DNA of 64,000 bases from an uncultured Odoribacter sp. GTDB taxonomy: Bacteria > Bacteroidota > Bacteroidia > Bacteroidales > Marinifilaceae. The first letter of the stretch is position 1; each line of letters opens with the position of its first letter. The position numbers were made by a program, and so were the translations under genes. The stretch spans positions 31,513 through 95,512 of the forward strand of contig CAJTSF010000008.1 in NCBI GenBank assembly GCA_910578985.1. The letters run 5' to 3'. Below the pieces are notes generated by a model. The model was not told the DNA's origin, ran no database searches, and saw nothing but the letters and a program-made list of their open reading frames with translations. Of the stretch, positions 26,722 to 34,056 are shown piece after piece.

Positions 26722-29161
26722 AATAGATGCGTTTGACGCGGTGGGATACCGAAGTCAGCACCTCGTACGGGATGGTCTGCAACTTGCCGGCCACCTCCGT
26801 CACCGGGATGTGCTTCCCGAATATCTCCACTTCGTCGCCTGTCCGGGCGTCCGTGTCGGTGATGTCGATCATGCAGGAGTCCATGCAGATGTTGCCCACG
26901 ATGGGCACGCGCTTCCCCCTGACCATGACTTCGCCCGCCCCGCAACTCAAATGGCGGTTCAGCCCGTCGGCATACCCCACGGGGATGACGGCGATGCGGG
27001 AGTCGCAGCGGAGGACGCCTTTTCTGCCGTAGCCCACGGTTTCGTCGCCGCGGACACGGCGCACGGAGGCGATGTAGGTCTTGAAGGAGCTCACCGGGCG
27101 CAGCGGGGCGTTGCCGGCGCTGATGCCGTGCAGCCCGATGCCGAGCCGCACCATGTCGAAGGCGTATTCGCTGAAACGCTCGATGCCGGCGGAGTTCAGG
27201 ATGTGCCGCAGGATGCGGTAGTCGAAGCGGGACTGTATCTCTTCCGTCATGGCGGTGAAGCGGCGGATTTGCTGCCGGGTGTACCCGTCGTGCGCCGCTT
27301 CGTCGCTGCCGGCAAGGTGGGAGAACATGGAGCGGAGGATGACCTTCCGCTTTTTTTCGAAGAAACGCAGCAGGGCGGGAATTTCCTCCTCGTCAATGCC
27401 GGAGCGGTTCATGCCCGTGTTCAGTTTCAGGTGGACAGGATATTTCTCGATGCCGTGCTTGGTGAGGGCGCGGTCGAATCCTTCCAATAAATCCAAGGAA
27501 TAAATCTCCGGTTCCAGCCCGAATTCAATCATGTTGTCGAACGCTTCCGGTTCGGGGTTCATCACGGCAATGGGGATGTGCATGCCTGCCGCGCGCAGTT
27601 CCACCCCTTCGTCGGCGAACGCCACCATGAGGTAATCGACCCCCTGGTATTGCAGCAGGTTGGCGATTTCCACGGAACCGCTGCCGTAGGAGAAGGCTTT
27701 CACCATGACGGCAATCCTTGTCCGTGGGGGGAGGAGCGAGCGGAAATGGTTCAGGTTGTGCACCATGGCATCCATGTCCACCTCCAACACCGTCATGTGC
27801 GACTGTTTTTGCAGGAATCCGGCGATGTATTCCAGCCGGAATTTGCGTGCTCCCTTGATAAGAATGACCTGGTCGTGGAAACTGTCGCGGTTCTCCTGGC
27901 GCAGGAAACTGTCGGTGTCCTTGTAAAAGCGGCACCGCGGCAACCGGAAGTGCGCCTTGTGGCGGCTCAATTTTTCCCCGATACCGATGAAAAGCCCCAC
28001 GCCGGCTTTTTGCAACTGGTCGGCGACCTCCCGGTAGAGTGCCTGCTCCTCGTTCCCGACGTCCACGAAATCCGACAGGATGACCACTTTCTCCCGTCCC
28101 GCGTCCTGCATGGCGAGCGTGTGAAGCGCCAGCCGGAAAGAGGCGGCGTCCGAATTGTAGTAGTCATTGATGAGCACGCAGCGGTGGATGCCTTCCTTGA
28201 TTTCCATACGCATGGCGATGGGCTGCAAGCGCTCCGTCCGGGCAGCAATCCATGCCAGCGTTTTCCCCTGCCGGAGGAGGAGGCACACCGCATTCATCCC
28301 GTTCTCATAGGACGCCTCGTCGGCAAAAGGCAGGCGCAGCGCATGCCGTTCCCCCTGCCACTCGAGTTCCAGCGTCCGCCCCGTGCTGTCGGGGCGGTCG
28401 GCAAGGACGCGCACCTCCGCCCCTTCCTCCTCTCCCCACGCCATCCGCCGTGCCGTCGGCGCCGCCATGGACATGATGCTCTCCAGCGTCTCCCCGGCGC
28501 GCCCGATGATCACCTCGCACGACCGGAACAGCACTGCCTTTTCCCGCAGTTTCTCCTCGCGGGAGGCGAAATTCTCCCCGTGGGCGTCGCCCAGGTGGGT
28601 AAAGATGCCGATGCGCGGGCGGATGATGCTTTCCAGCCGCTCCATCTCGCCGGGCTGGGAGATGCCTGCCTCGATGACCGCCAGCCGTGTCTGCGGCTCG
28701 ATGCCCAGCACGGAGAGCGGCACGCCCACCTGTGAGTTGTAGCTCCGCGGGCTGCGGTAGATGCCAGGCTCCTCCGCGAGGAGCTGGTATATCCACTCCT
28801 TGACGATGGTTTTCCCGTTGCTGCCCGTCACGGCGACCACCTCCGCCGCGCACTGCTCGCGGTGCCGGCGGGCAAGCCGTTGCAACGCCGCCAGCACGTC
28901 GTCCGTCCGGAAAAACTGCGCATCCTCCCACTGTTCGTATTCCGGCAGGAGCCGGCTCACCACGAAGCAGCGCACCCCACGCCCGTAGAGCGCCGGAATA
29001 TAGTCGTGCGCATCGTGGTTCACGCCTTTCAAGGCAAAGAAAAGCGTCCCTTCCGGGCGCGTCACCGAGCGGCTGTCCACACTGATTTCCGTAATTTCCC
29101 TCTCTGTCATCTCACGGAGGGGAGTGCCCAACAGGGCGGCTGTTTCCTGATTACATCTCAT
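26711..29161 (-). CDS. murF-alr: Bifunctional MurF / alanine racemase
   Basis: 816 residues from MRCNQETAALLG, chosen because the longer reading runs into the upstream gene. The N-terminal half is MurF: ATP-binding VAVTGSNGKT (about 109-118), YRSPRSYNSQVGVP and the later DYYNSD. The C-terminal half is alanine racemase: PLP-lysine region RIAVMVKAFSYGSG, LHGISAGN, and the catalytic Tyr region SVRRVRGDETVGYGRKG followed by IPVGYADG. The fusion supplies D-Ala and joins D-Ala-D-Ala to the UDP-MurNAc tripeptide. I know this fusion as usual in Bacteroidota. It starts 11 bp after the cardiolipin synthase stop. Confidence 0.95.
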   Translation of the reverse strand: MRCNQETAALLGTPLREMTEREITEISVDSRSVTRPEGTLFFALKGVNHDAHDYIPALYGRGVRCFVVSRLLPEYEQWEDAQFFRTDDVLAALQRLARRHREQCAAEVVAVTGSNGKTIVKEWIYQLLAEEPGIYRSPRSYNSQVGVPLSVLGIEPQTRLAVIEAGISQPGEMERLESIIRPRIGIFTHLGDAHGENFASREEKLREKAVLFRSCEVIIGRAGETLESIMSMAAPTARRMAWGEEEGAEVRVLADRPDSTGRTLELEWQGERHALRLPFADEASYENGMNAVCLLLRQGKTLAWIAARTERLQPIAMRMEIKEGIHRCVLINDYYNSDAASFRLALHTLAMQDAGREKVVILSDFVDVGNEEQALYREVADQLQKAGVGLFIGIGEKLSRHKAHFRLPRCRFYKDTDSFLRQENRDSFHDQVILIKGARKFRLEYIAGFLQKQSHMTVLEVDMDAMVHNLNHFRSLLPPRTRIAVMVKAFSYGSGSVEIANLLQYQGVDYLMVAFADEGVELRAAGMHIPIAVMNPEPEAFDNMIEFGLEPEIYSLDLLEGFDRALTKHGIEKYPVHLKLNTGMNRSGIDEEEIPALLRFFEKKRKVILRSMFSHLAGSDEAAHDGYTRQQIRRFTAMTEEIQSRFDYRILRHILNSAGIERFSEYAFDMVRLGIGLHGISAGNAPLRPVSSFKTYIASVRRVRGDETVGYGRKGVLRCDSRIAVIPVGYADGLNRHLSCGAGEVMVRGKRVPIVGNICMDSCMIDITDTDARTGDEVEIFGKHIPVTEVAGKLQTIPYEVLTSVSHRVKRIYFKE

Positions 29162-29172
29162 ATCCGAAATAA

Positions 29173-30627
29173 TTATAACAACGGGGCGAACAAGCGTGCC
29201 ACCGATTCGTAAATCCGTTTGCGTTTCGGGCGGAACCTCCAGTCCTTCAGCAGGCACTCCCGGCTGGCTTTCAGGTCTTCGGCAAAGTCCGTCGCCAGCT
29301 TCTTGACCACCTCGCGGTCGTAGATGATCATGCTCACCTCGAAATTCTGCTCGAAGCTCCGCAGATCCATGTTGGCGGTCCCCACGCTGGCGACGATGCC
29401 GTCCGCGATGATGACCTTATTGTGGTTCAGCCCTTTCTCATACCAATAGATCTTCACCCCTGCCTCCAGCAGGTCCTCGACGTAGGAACGCGTACACCAG
29501 TAAGTCAGCCGCGAGTCCGAACGGTGTGGCAGCAGTATCCGGACATCCACCCCGCTCATTGCCGCCGTCTTCAGCGCGTTGAGGGTCGTCTCTCCCGGCA
29601 TGAAATAGGGCGTGGAGATAAACACATACCGTTTCGCCATGTTGATCAGCGTGAAATATGCCTGCTGGATGGACGCCCAGTCGCTGTCCGGACCCGAGGT
29701 GATGGTCTGCACCACCGCGTTCCCCTCCGCCTGGGAGTAGGGCATGTATTCCTCCTTGTTCAGCAGCAGTTCCTGCCGCACGAAATACCAGTCGATGAGG
29801 AAAATCACCTGCAACGAGGTCACCGCCTCACCCGCCACCCGCAGATGCGTGTCGCGCCATATCCCCACTCCCGGCAGCCCGTCCGCATAGCGGTCGGCGA
29901 TGTTCAGTCCCCCGACGAACCCCACCTGCCCGTCGATGACCGCAATCTTCCGGTGGTTCCGGTAATTGGCTTTCCGGAAGCCCCGGTGGAAGCGCACCGG
30001 CAGGAAGGGGTATATCTGGATGCCGGCGGCGCGCAACTCGCGGAGGAACCCTTTCGAAAGCCCCCAGCACCCCACGTCGTCGTAGATGATGCGCACCTCC
30101 ACCCCTTTCGCCGCTTTGGCAAGCAGGATTTCCTTGATTTCCGTGAGGATTCTTCCCTCCGCCATGATATAATACTCCAGGTGGATGAACTTCTTCGCCT
30201 CCCGCAGGGCGTCGAGCAGGGCGGGGAACGTCTCCTCCCCGTTTTGCAGCACATCCACCCGGTTGTTCCGGGTCAGGAGCGCCTTGTTGTTGTTCAGCAG
30301 CAGCGTCATCAGCTTCCGCACTTCCGTCGAATCCCGCCGTTGCAGGAACTCCGATTTCTTGATCAGCTGTTTCTGGTCCTCGCTCATGTATTGCAGCCAC
30401 TTCATATCCCCCAGCCCCTTGCGCGAGAACATCTTGATTTTGCGGTAGTTCACGCCGAACCAGAAGTATAACACCATCCCGGCGACGGGTATCGTCAGCA
30501 GCACCACAATCCAGGCGAGCGTGCGAACGGGACTGCGGTTCTCCAGGATCATCCGGAAGATGATGCTCGCCAGTGCCAGCATATAGAGCACCGTGCCCGT
30601 GTATAAAGATATTTCCCACCACGTCAT
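29173..30627 (-). CDS. cls: Cardiolipin synthase (phospholipase D family)
   Basis: 484 residues, standard length for bacterial ClsA. Two N-terminal membrane helices (about 5-60) precede two PLD catalytic motifs: HRKIAVIDG within NYRNHRKIAVIDGQVGFVGG, and HNKVIIADG within GLNHNKVIIADGIVASVGTA. It condenses phosphatidylglycerol into cardiolipin at the inner membrane. It is divergent from prmC across a 34-bp gap and is followed closely by murF-alr on the same strand. Confidence 0.95.
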   Translation of the reverse strand: MTWWEISLYTGTVLYMLALASIIFRMILENRSPVRTLAWIVVLLTIPVAGMVLYFWFGVNYRKIKMFSRKGLGDMKWLQYMSEDQKQLIKKSEFLQRRDSTEVRKLMTLLLNNNKALLTRNNRVDVLQNGEETFPALLDALREAKKFIHLEYYIMAEGRILTEIKEILLAKAAKGVEVRIIYDDVGCWGLSKGFLRELRAAGIQIYPFLPVRFHRGFRKANYRNHRKIAVIDGQVGFVGGLNIADRYADGLPGVGIWRDTHLRVAGEAVTSLQVIFLIDWYFVRQELLLNKEEYMPYSQAEGNAVVQTITSGPDSDWASIQQAYFTLINMAKRYVFISTPYFMPGETTLNALKTAAMSGVDVRILLPHRSDSRLTYWCTRSYVEDLLEAGVKIYWYEKGLNHNKVIIADGIVASVGTANMDLRSFEQNFEVSMIIYDREVVKKLATDFAEDLKASRECLLKDWRFRPKRKRIYESVARLFAPLL

Positions 30628-30649
30628 GCCGTAAAAACGTTTTTTATCC

Positions 30650-30657
30650 TACCTTTG
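30650..30657 (+). promoter_or_regulatory. -7 box of prmC
   Basis: TACCTTTG, an exact TAnnTTTG match, ends only 4 bp before the prmC ATG. The transcript would begin at or beside the start codon, so it may be leaderless. Confidence 0.4.
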
Positions 30658-30661
30658 CCGT

Positions 30662-31510
30662 ATGAATCCTACATTGTCCCACTTGTTCCGATATGCGCGC
30701 GAAGCCTTGAAAGACACCTGCTCCGAGGCTGAAATCCCCGACCTTTGCCGCATCATCTGCATGGATGTTTTCCAACTCACAAATATAGACATCCATCTGC
30801 GAAAAAACGAACCTTTGGAGGAAAGCTTTGCAAATAAATTTTACGCCATCGTCGAACGCCTCCGCACAGGCGAGCCCGTCCAGTACGTCATCGGCTCCAC
30901 GGAGTTCGATGGGCGGCGTTTCAACCTCAGCCGCGCCACCCTCATCCCCCGCCCCGAGACCGCGGGACTGGTGGAGTGGGCGCACGCCTGCCTGCGTCCC
31001 GGCATGCGGGTGCTCGACATCGGCACCGGCAGCGGGTGCATCGCCGTGAGCCTTGCCTGCCGCTGCCCCGGCGCACACGTCGATGCCGTGGACATCGACC
31101 CCGAAGCCGTGGCGGTGGCGCGGGAAAACGCCGCCCTCAACGGGGCGGCGGTGCATTTCTTCGTGCGCGACATCCTCCGCTTTGAGGAAGACGCTTGGGA
31201 CTCCTACGACCTTATTGTCAGCAATCCCCCCTACGTGCGGGAGAGCGAGAAGGCGGGCATGGCGCCCCGCGTCCTCGACCATGAACCCGCCCGCGCCCTC
31301 TTCGTGCCGGACGGCGACCCGCTGCTCTTCTACCGCGCCATCGCCCGTTTCGGGCAGCGCTTCCTGAAGCCCGGCGGCAGCCTCCTTTTTGAAATCAACG
31401 AGGCGCTGGGCGACGAGACCGCCGCCCTCCTGCGTGCGGAGGGATACACCGATGTGGAACTGCGTGCCGACTACCGCGGCAGGCAACGAATGGCGGGAGG
31501 GAAGCGATGA
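30662..31510 (+). CDS. prmC: Peptide chain release factor N5-glutamine methyltransferase
   Basis: 282 residues. An N-terminal helical domain (about 1-75, with EPVQYVIGSTEFDG) is followed by a SAM-dependent methyltransferase domain: LDIGTGSGCIAVSLA binds SAM and SNPPYVRESE is the NPPY active-site motif that holds the glutamine amide. It methylates the GGQ glutamine of release factors. Its stop overlaps the recX start (ATGA), so the two are co-translated. Confidence 0.96.
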   Translation: MNPTLSHLFRYAREALKDTCSEAEIPDLCRIICMDVFQLTNIDIHLRKNEPLEESFANKFYAIVERLRTGEPVQYVIGSTEFDGRRFNLSRATLIPRPETAGLVEWAHACLRPGMRVLDIGTGSGCIAVSLACRCPGAHVDAVDIDPEAVAVARENAALNGAAVHFFVRDILRFEEDAWDSYDLIVSNPPYVRESEKAGMAPRVLDHEPARALFVPDGDPLLFYRAIARFGQRFLKPGGSLLFEINEALGDETAALLRAEGYTDVELRADYRGRQRMAGGKR

Positions 31511-31980
31511 CGCCGGAGAAAGCCTTGAACCTCATCGCCGGACAGTGCAGCAAAAAGGAATGCTGCACCGCCGACATCCGGCAGAAGCTCCTCCGCTGGG
31601 AACTGCCCGAGGAGGACATCGCCCGCATCCTGGACTACCTCCTCCGCCACCGCTTCGTGGACGACGACCGTTTCGCCCGCATCTACGCCGAGGACAAATT
31701 CCGCTTCAACCGCTGGGGCAGGCAGAAAATCGCCCTCATGCTCCGCCGCAAGGGCATCCCCTCCGCCACCGTCGAAGCCGCCCTCGCCGCCATCCCCGGC
31801 TCTTCCTACGCCGACTCCTGCCTCGACCTCCTCCGCCAAAAGCTCCGCTCCCTCTCCGAGCCCGACCCCTACAAGCTCCGCGCCAAACTCACCCGCTTCG
31901 CCCTCTCCCGCGGCTTCGACTACGACACCGTCCGGGAGTGCTTGGAACAGCTGCTTGCAGGAGATGCCTGCGATGAATGA
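31507..31980 (+). CDS. recX: RecX family regulatory protein
   Basis: 157 residues, all helical. Typical RecX repeats are seen: CSKKECCTADIRQKL then LPEEDIARILDYLLRHRFVD, followed by DDRFARIYAEDKF and GRQKIALMLRRKGI. RecX binds RecA filaments and limits their activity. recA is not in the window. It overlaps prmC by 4 bp and is followed by a bidirectional terminator. Confidence 0.93.
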   Translation: MTPEKALNLIAGQCSKKECCTADIRQKLLRWELPEEDIARILDYLLRHRFVDDDRFARIYAEDKFRFNRWGRQKIALMLRRKGIPSATVEAALAAIPGSSYADSCLDLLRQKLRSLSEPDPYKLRAKLTRFALSRGFDYDTVRECLEQLLAGDACDE

Positions 31981-32007
31981 CGGATTCCCCCCCTCCCCGG
32001 CACGCAC

Positions 32008-32040
32008 AAAAAAAGGGCTGCCAACTTGGCAGCCCTCTTT
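32008..32040. terminator. Bidirectional terminator between recX and the DUF6266-like gene
   Basis: A 10-bp inverted repeat (32015-32024 with 32026-32035). It is flanked by seven A on the left, which read as a T run on the minus strand, and by TCTTT on the right. It can serve both convergent genes. Confidence 0.8.
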
Positions 32041-32062
32041 CCTTCAACATCGACAACTTTCC

Positions 32063-32695
32063 TTACTTCACCTCCATCCACTCCGAGTCCGATGCTTTCC
32101 GGCCGTTGGCGGACAAGACAAACACGTACACCGACAACTGCTCCATATCCCACGTGGTGGGAATATGGATGGACATCGGCAATTCGTCCTCCCGCTCGTT
32201 CAGCTTGAACACCCGGGAACGCCTCTTCGTCTGTTCGAACACCACCGCGTGCAGTAGGTCGTCCGCGTTCATGCCATATCCGTAACTATCCCCCGAATGG
32301 GTGAACGTCAGGCTATGCTCTTCCGCGTTCTTCACCACCTCCACATCCTCCATCACCTCCAGACTGCCTTGCGAAACCCGGAGCTTCTCGTAATCGATAC
32401 TCACTTCCAGGTTGTCACTGACCGTCACTGCGGGAAGATTCGCGCGGGTGAAGGCATTCCACGACGTGAAATCAATCGGACGCTCCGGGAAACCCATGTG
32501 CGCGGCGGCATTGAAGGCTTTGCACAACTGGACAACCGTCTTCATCTTCAGGCGTTGCTTCTGCTGCTTCGCGGTGTTCGACGAATTTTCCTCAATTTTG
32601 GTTTTGAGGATGTTCTTCCCCTTGGAACGAACATACGTATTATCCGCCATCGATTGGGTAATACGGTGCATAAAAGGCATCTTAAACTTTGCCAT
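32063..32695 (-). CDS. DUF6266-like protein (first of two paralogues)
   Basis: 210 residues from MAKFKMPFMHRIT; an upstream in-frame ATG exists but adds a poorly conserved-looking tail. No signal peptide or membrane segment. The basic N-terminus (RSKGKNILKTK, then AKQQKQRLKMKTVVQLCKAF) and the C-terminal LSVYVFVLSANGRKASDS resemble DUF6266 proteins of Bacteroidota, whose role is unknown to me. The C-terminal VYVF[VM]LSA[ND]GR motif is shared with the next gene, so the two look like diverged duplicates. Confidence 0.6.
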   Translation of the reverse strand: MAKFKMPFMHRITQSMADNTYVRSKGKNILKTKIEENSSNTAKQQKQRLKMKTVVQLCKAFNAAAHMGFPERPIDFTSWNAFTRANLPAVTVSDNLEVSIDYEKLRVSQGSLEVMEDVEVVKNAEEHSLTFTHSGDSYGYGMNADDLLHAVVFEQTKRRSRVFKLNEREDELPMSIHIPTTWDMEQLSVYVFVLSANGRKASDSEWMEVK

Positions 32696-32846
32696 AGTAT
32701 GTAATTTTAAAATTTTATTTGTCCGTTTTGTAGGCAACAGACAAGCCTATTCTCTCTAAATTTTTGCTTTATTCCCGGCGGGGCACGGATAAAGGCGAAA
32801 TATTTGACCGTGGAGCATTCCACGTCAGTAAGATAGATTGTGTACC
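32696..32846. other. Gap between the DUF6266-like genes, with a small hairpin
   Basis: 151 bp without a coding signal. A perfect 6-bp hairpin with tetraloop GCAT (32809-32824, CGTGGA/TCCACG) lies 23 bp downstream of the upstream paralogue's stop on the minus strand, without a T run. No TAnnTTTG box is seen for the downstream gene. Confidence 0.3.
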
Positions 32847-33491
32847 TCATTTGATGTTTCCCATATACAGACTGTTGGACACTTGCCTCCCGTCTGCCGA
32901 GAGCATAAACACATACACAAGCCCGTACGCCGCCAGGGGAGCGGGCAGCACAATCTCGCACCGCTCATCCCCGCGGCGGGCGATGCCTGTCGGCGCGTGG
33001 AGGTAGCGCAGGTCGAAATGCCGTCCCCCGCGCATCAGGACCACCACCAACCGGTCATCTGCGGCGCATCCCGGATAGTTCGTCACGTTTTTCCACCTCA
33101 CCACCGCTTTCCCCTCCGCTTCACGTTCCAGGACCGGCCCGTCCGGCAGCTCCAACCCCGTCTTCACCGTCAGCTTCACCTTCTCCGGCGCCTCCAGCAG
33201 TCCCTCCGCCGAAAAAGCCCGGATGTTCTCACGAATGAACAGATTATACCCCGTACAACCTGCCGGCTTCGGGGCATCCTTCCAATAAGCGGCAACACCC
33301 GCATGTTTTGCCGCCTTATAAAAGATATTCGCAGAAGCCATACGACGCTGTTGCGCCAACTGACCTGCACCGGCAGGTTTAAAACCGTCAGGACGTCGCC
33401 GCACGCAAAGCGTACCCAGACGCTCATACACCACAACTCCACCCAGTTTACCTCGAAGGCCTTTAAAGTCACTATCTTTAGCAATAGCCAT
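32847..33491 (-). CDS. DUF6266-like protein (second paralogue)
   Basis: 214 residues from MAIAKDSDFKGLRGKLG; a longer in-frame ATG lies 48 bp upstream. The basic N-terminal part (GVVVYERLGTLCVRRRP, then QLAQQRRMASANIFYKAAK) has the character of a small structural or nucleic-acid-associated protein. The C-terminal half is strand-rich and ends VYVFMLSADGRQVSNSLYMG, matching the neighbour's ending. No signal peptide. I do not know a function; family assignment rests on motif resemblance only. Confidence 0.55.
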   Translation of the reverse strand: MAIAKDSDFKGLRGKLGGVVVYERLGTLCVRRRPDGFKPAGAGQLAQQRRMASANIFYKAAKHAGVAAYWKDAPKPAGCTGYNLFIRENIRAFSAEGLLEAPEKVKLTVKTGLELPDGPVLEREAEGKAVVRWKNVTNYPGCAADDRLVVVLMRGGRHFDLRYLHAPTGIARRGDERCEIVLPAPLAAYGLVYVFMLSADGRQVSNSLYMGNIK

Positions 33492-33504
33492 GATAATATT
33501 TTTT

Positions 33505-33720
33505 TTACTTGTTAAACAATAATTCAATCGGCAGCACATAAAAATGCACGTGCACCATGAACAACATGATTAATAATTTTTTTATTGAGATAGTAACCTG
33601 CTTTGCAGAATAATCAAGAGCAGTATTATCGAGAGCGTTGGCAGAACTGGCATCAGTAGTATCTTCTGAATTAGCTAAAGAGCCATCACTAAAACATTGT
33701 TTTGGGTCTGCCTTGCATTT
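33505..33720 (-). pseudogene. Possible gene remnant (open frame without start)
   Basis: Read on the minus strand, the frame begins immediately after a TAG and stays open for 71 codons to a TAA 14 bp before the second DUF6266-like gene. The translation has a polar Ser/Asp/Ala part (DTTDASSANALDNTALDYSA) followed by a hydrophobic segment (KKLLIMLFMVHVHFYVLP). No ATG, GTG or TTG precedes the body. It may be the 3' end of a lost gene, or chance. Confidence 0.2.
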
Positions 33721-33779
33721 CTAATAGCGAAGATAGAACTTAATTCTATAATTACCAAATTCTCCCGTGATTTTTTTTG

Positions 33780-33787
33780 TATATTTG
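33780..33787 (+). promoter_or_regulatory. -7 box for the repeat-rich lipoprotein leader
   Basis: TATATTTG, an exact TAnnTTTG match, about 270 bp before the lipoprotein start. The -33 region has no TTTG. Confidence 0.35.
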
Positions 33788-34056
33788 CATCGTCATTCCG
33801 GAAAAGGGTGACGCACATAGTTTTAAACGGAAGCGTTTAGACTTGTTCTCATTAGTAAATCTGACAAATTTCGAGAGGAGAATAGGTCAGCATTCTTGCG
33901 CTTGTATGCACGTCCTGTGTCATATAACGCGTGGGTTGTTGCTTATTTTACTCTCAAGGTTTTGTCAGAACCCACTAATTAAAATAAGTTTACAATATCC
34001 ACGCTTTCTTTTTTAGTCGCTTCTTCGGGATATTGGGGAGCACAACACATTTAATT

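Larger units (their letters stand above)
33492..34056. other. 565-bp region without an established gene: fragment-like ORF and probable 5' leader
   Basis: The left half (33505-33720) carries an open minus-strand frame of about 71 codons that begins right after a stop and has no usable start until its last 20 codons. The right half holds an exact -7 box TATATTTG (33780-33787) facing the surface lipoprotein gene, then about 270 bp with two possible RNA hairpins: TAAACG-GAAG-CGTTTA at 33824-33839 and GTGGGTT (33931-33937) pairing with AACCCAC (33969-33975). This suggests a long untranslated leader. Confidence 0.4.

Noticed and set aside
33777..34016. 79-codon frame upstream of the repeat-rich lipoprotein
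   Set aside because: It begins inside the -7 box and its composition is not protein-like. The region is better read as an untranslated leader.
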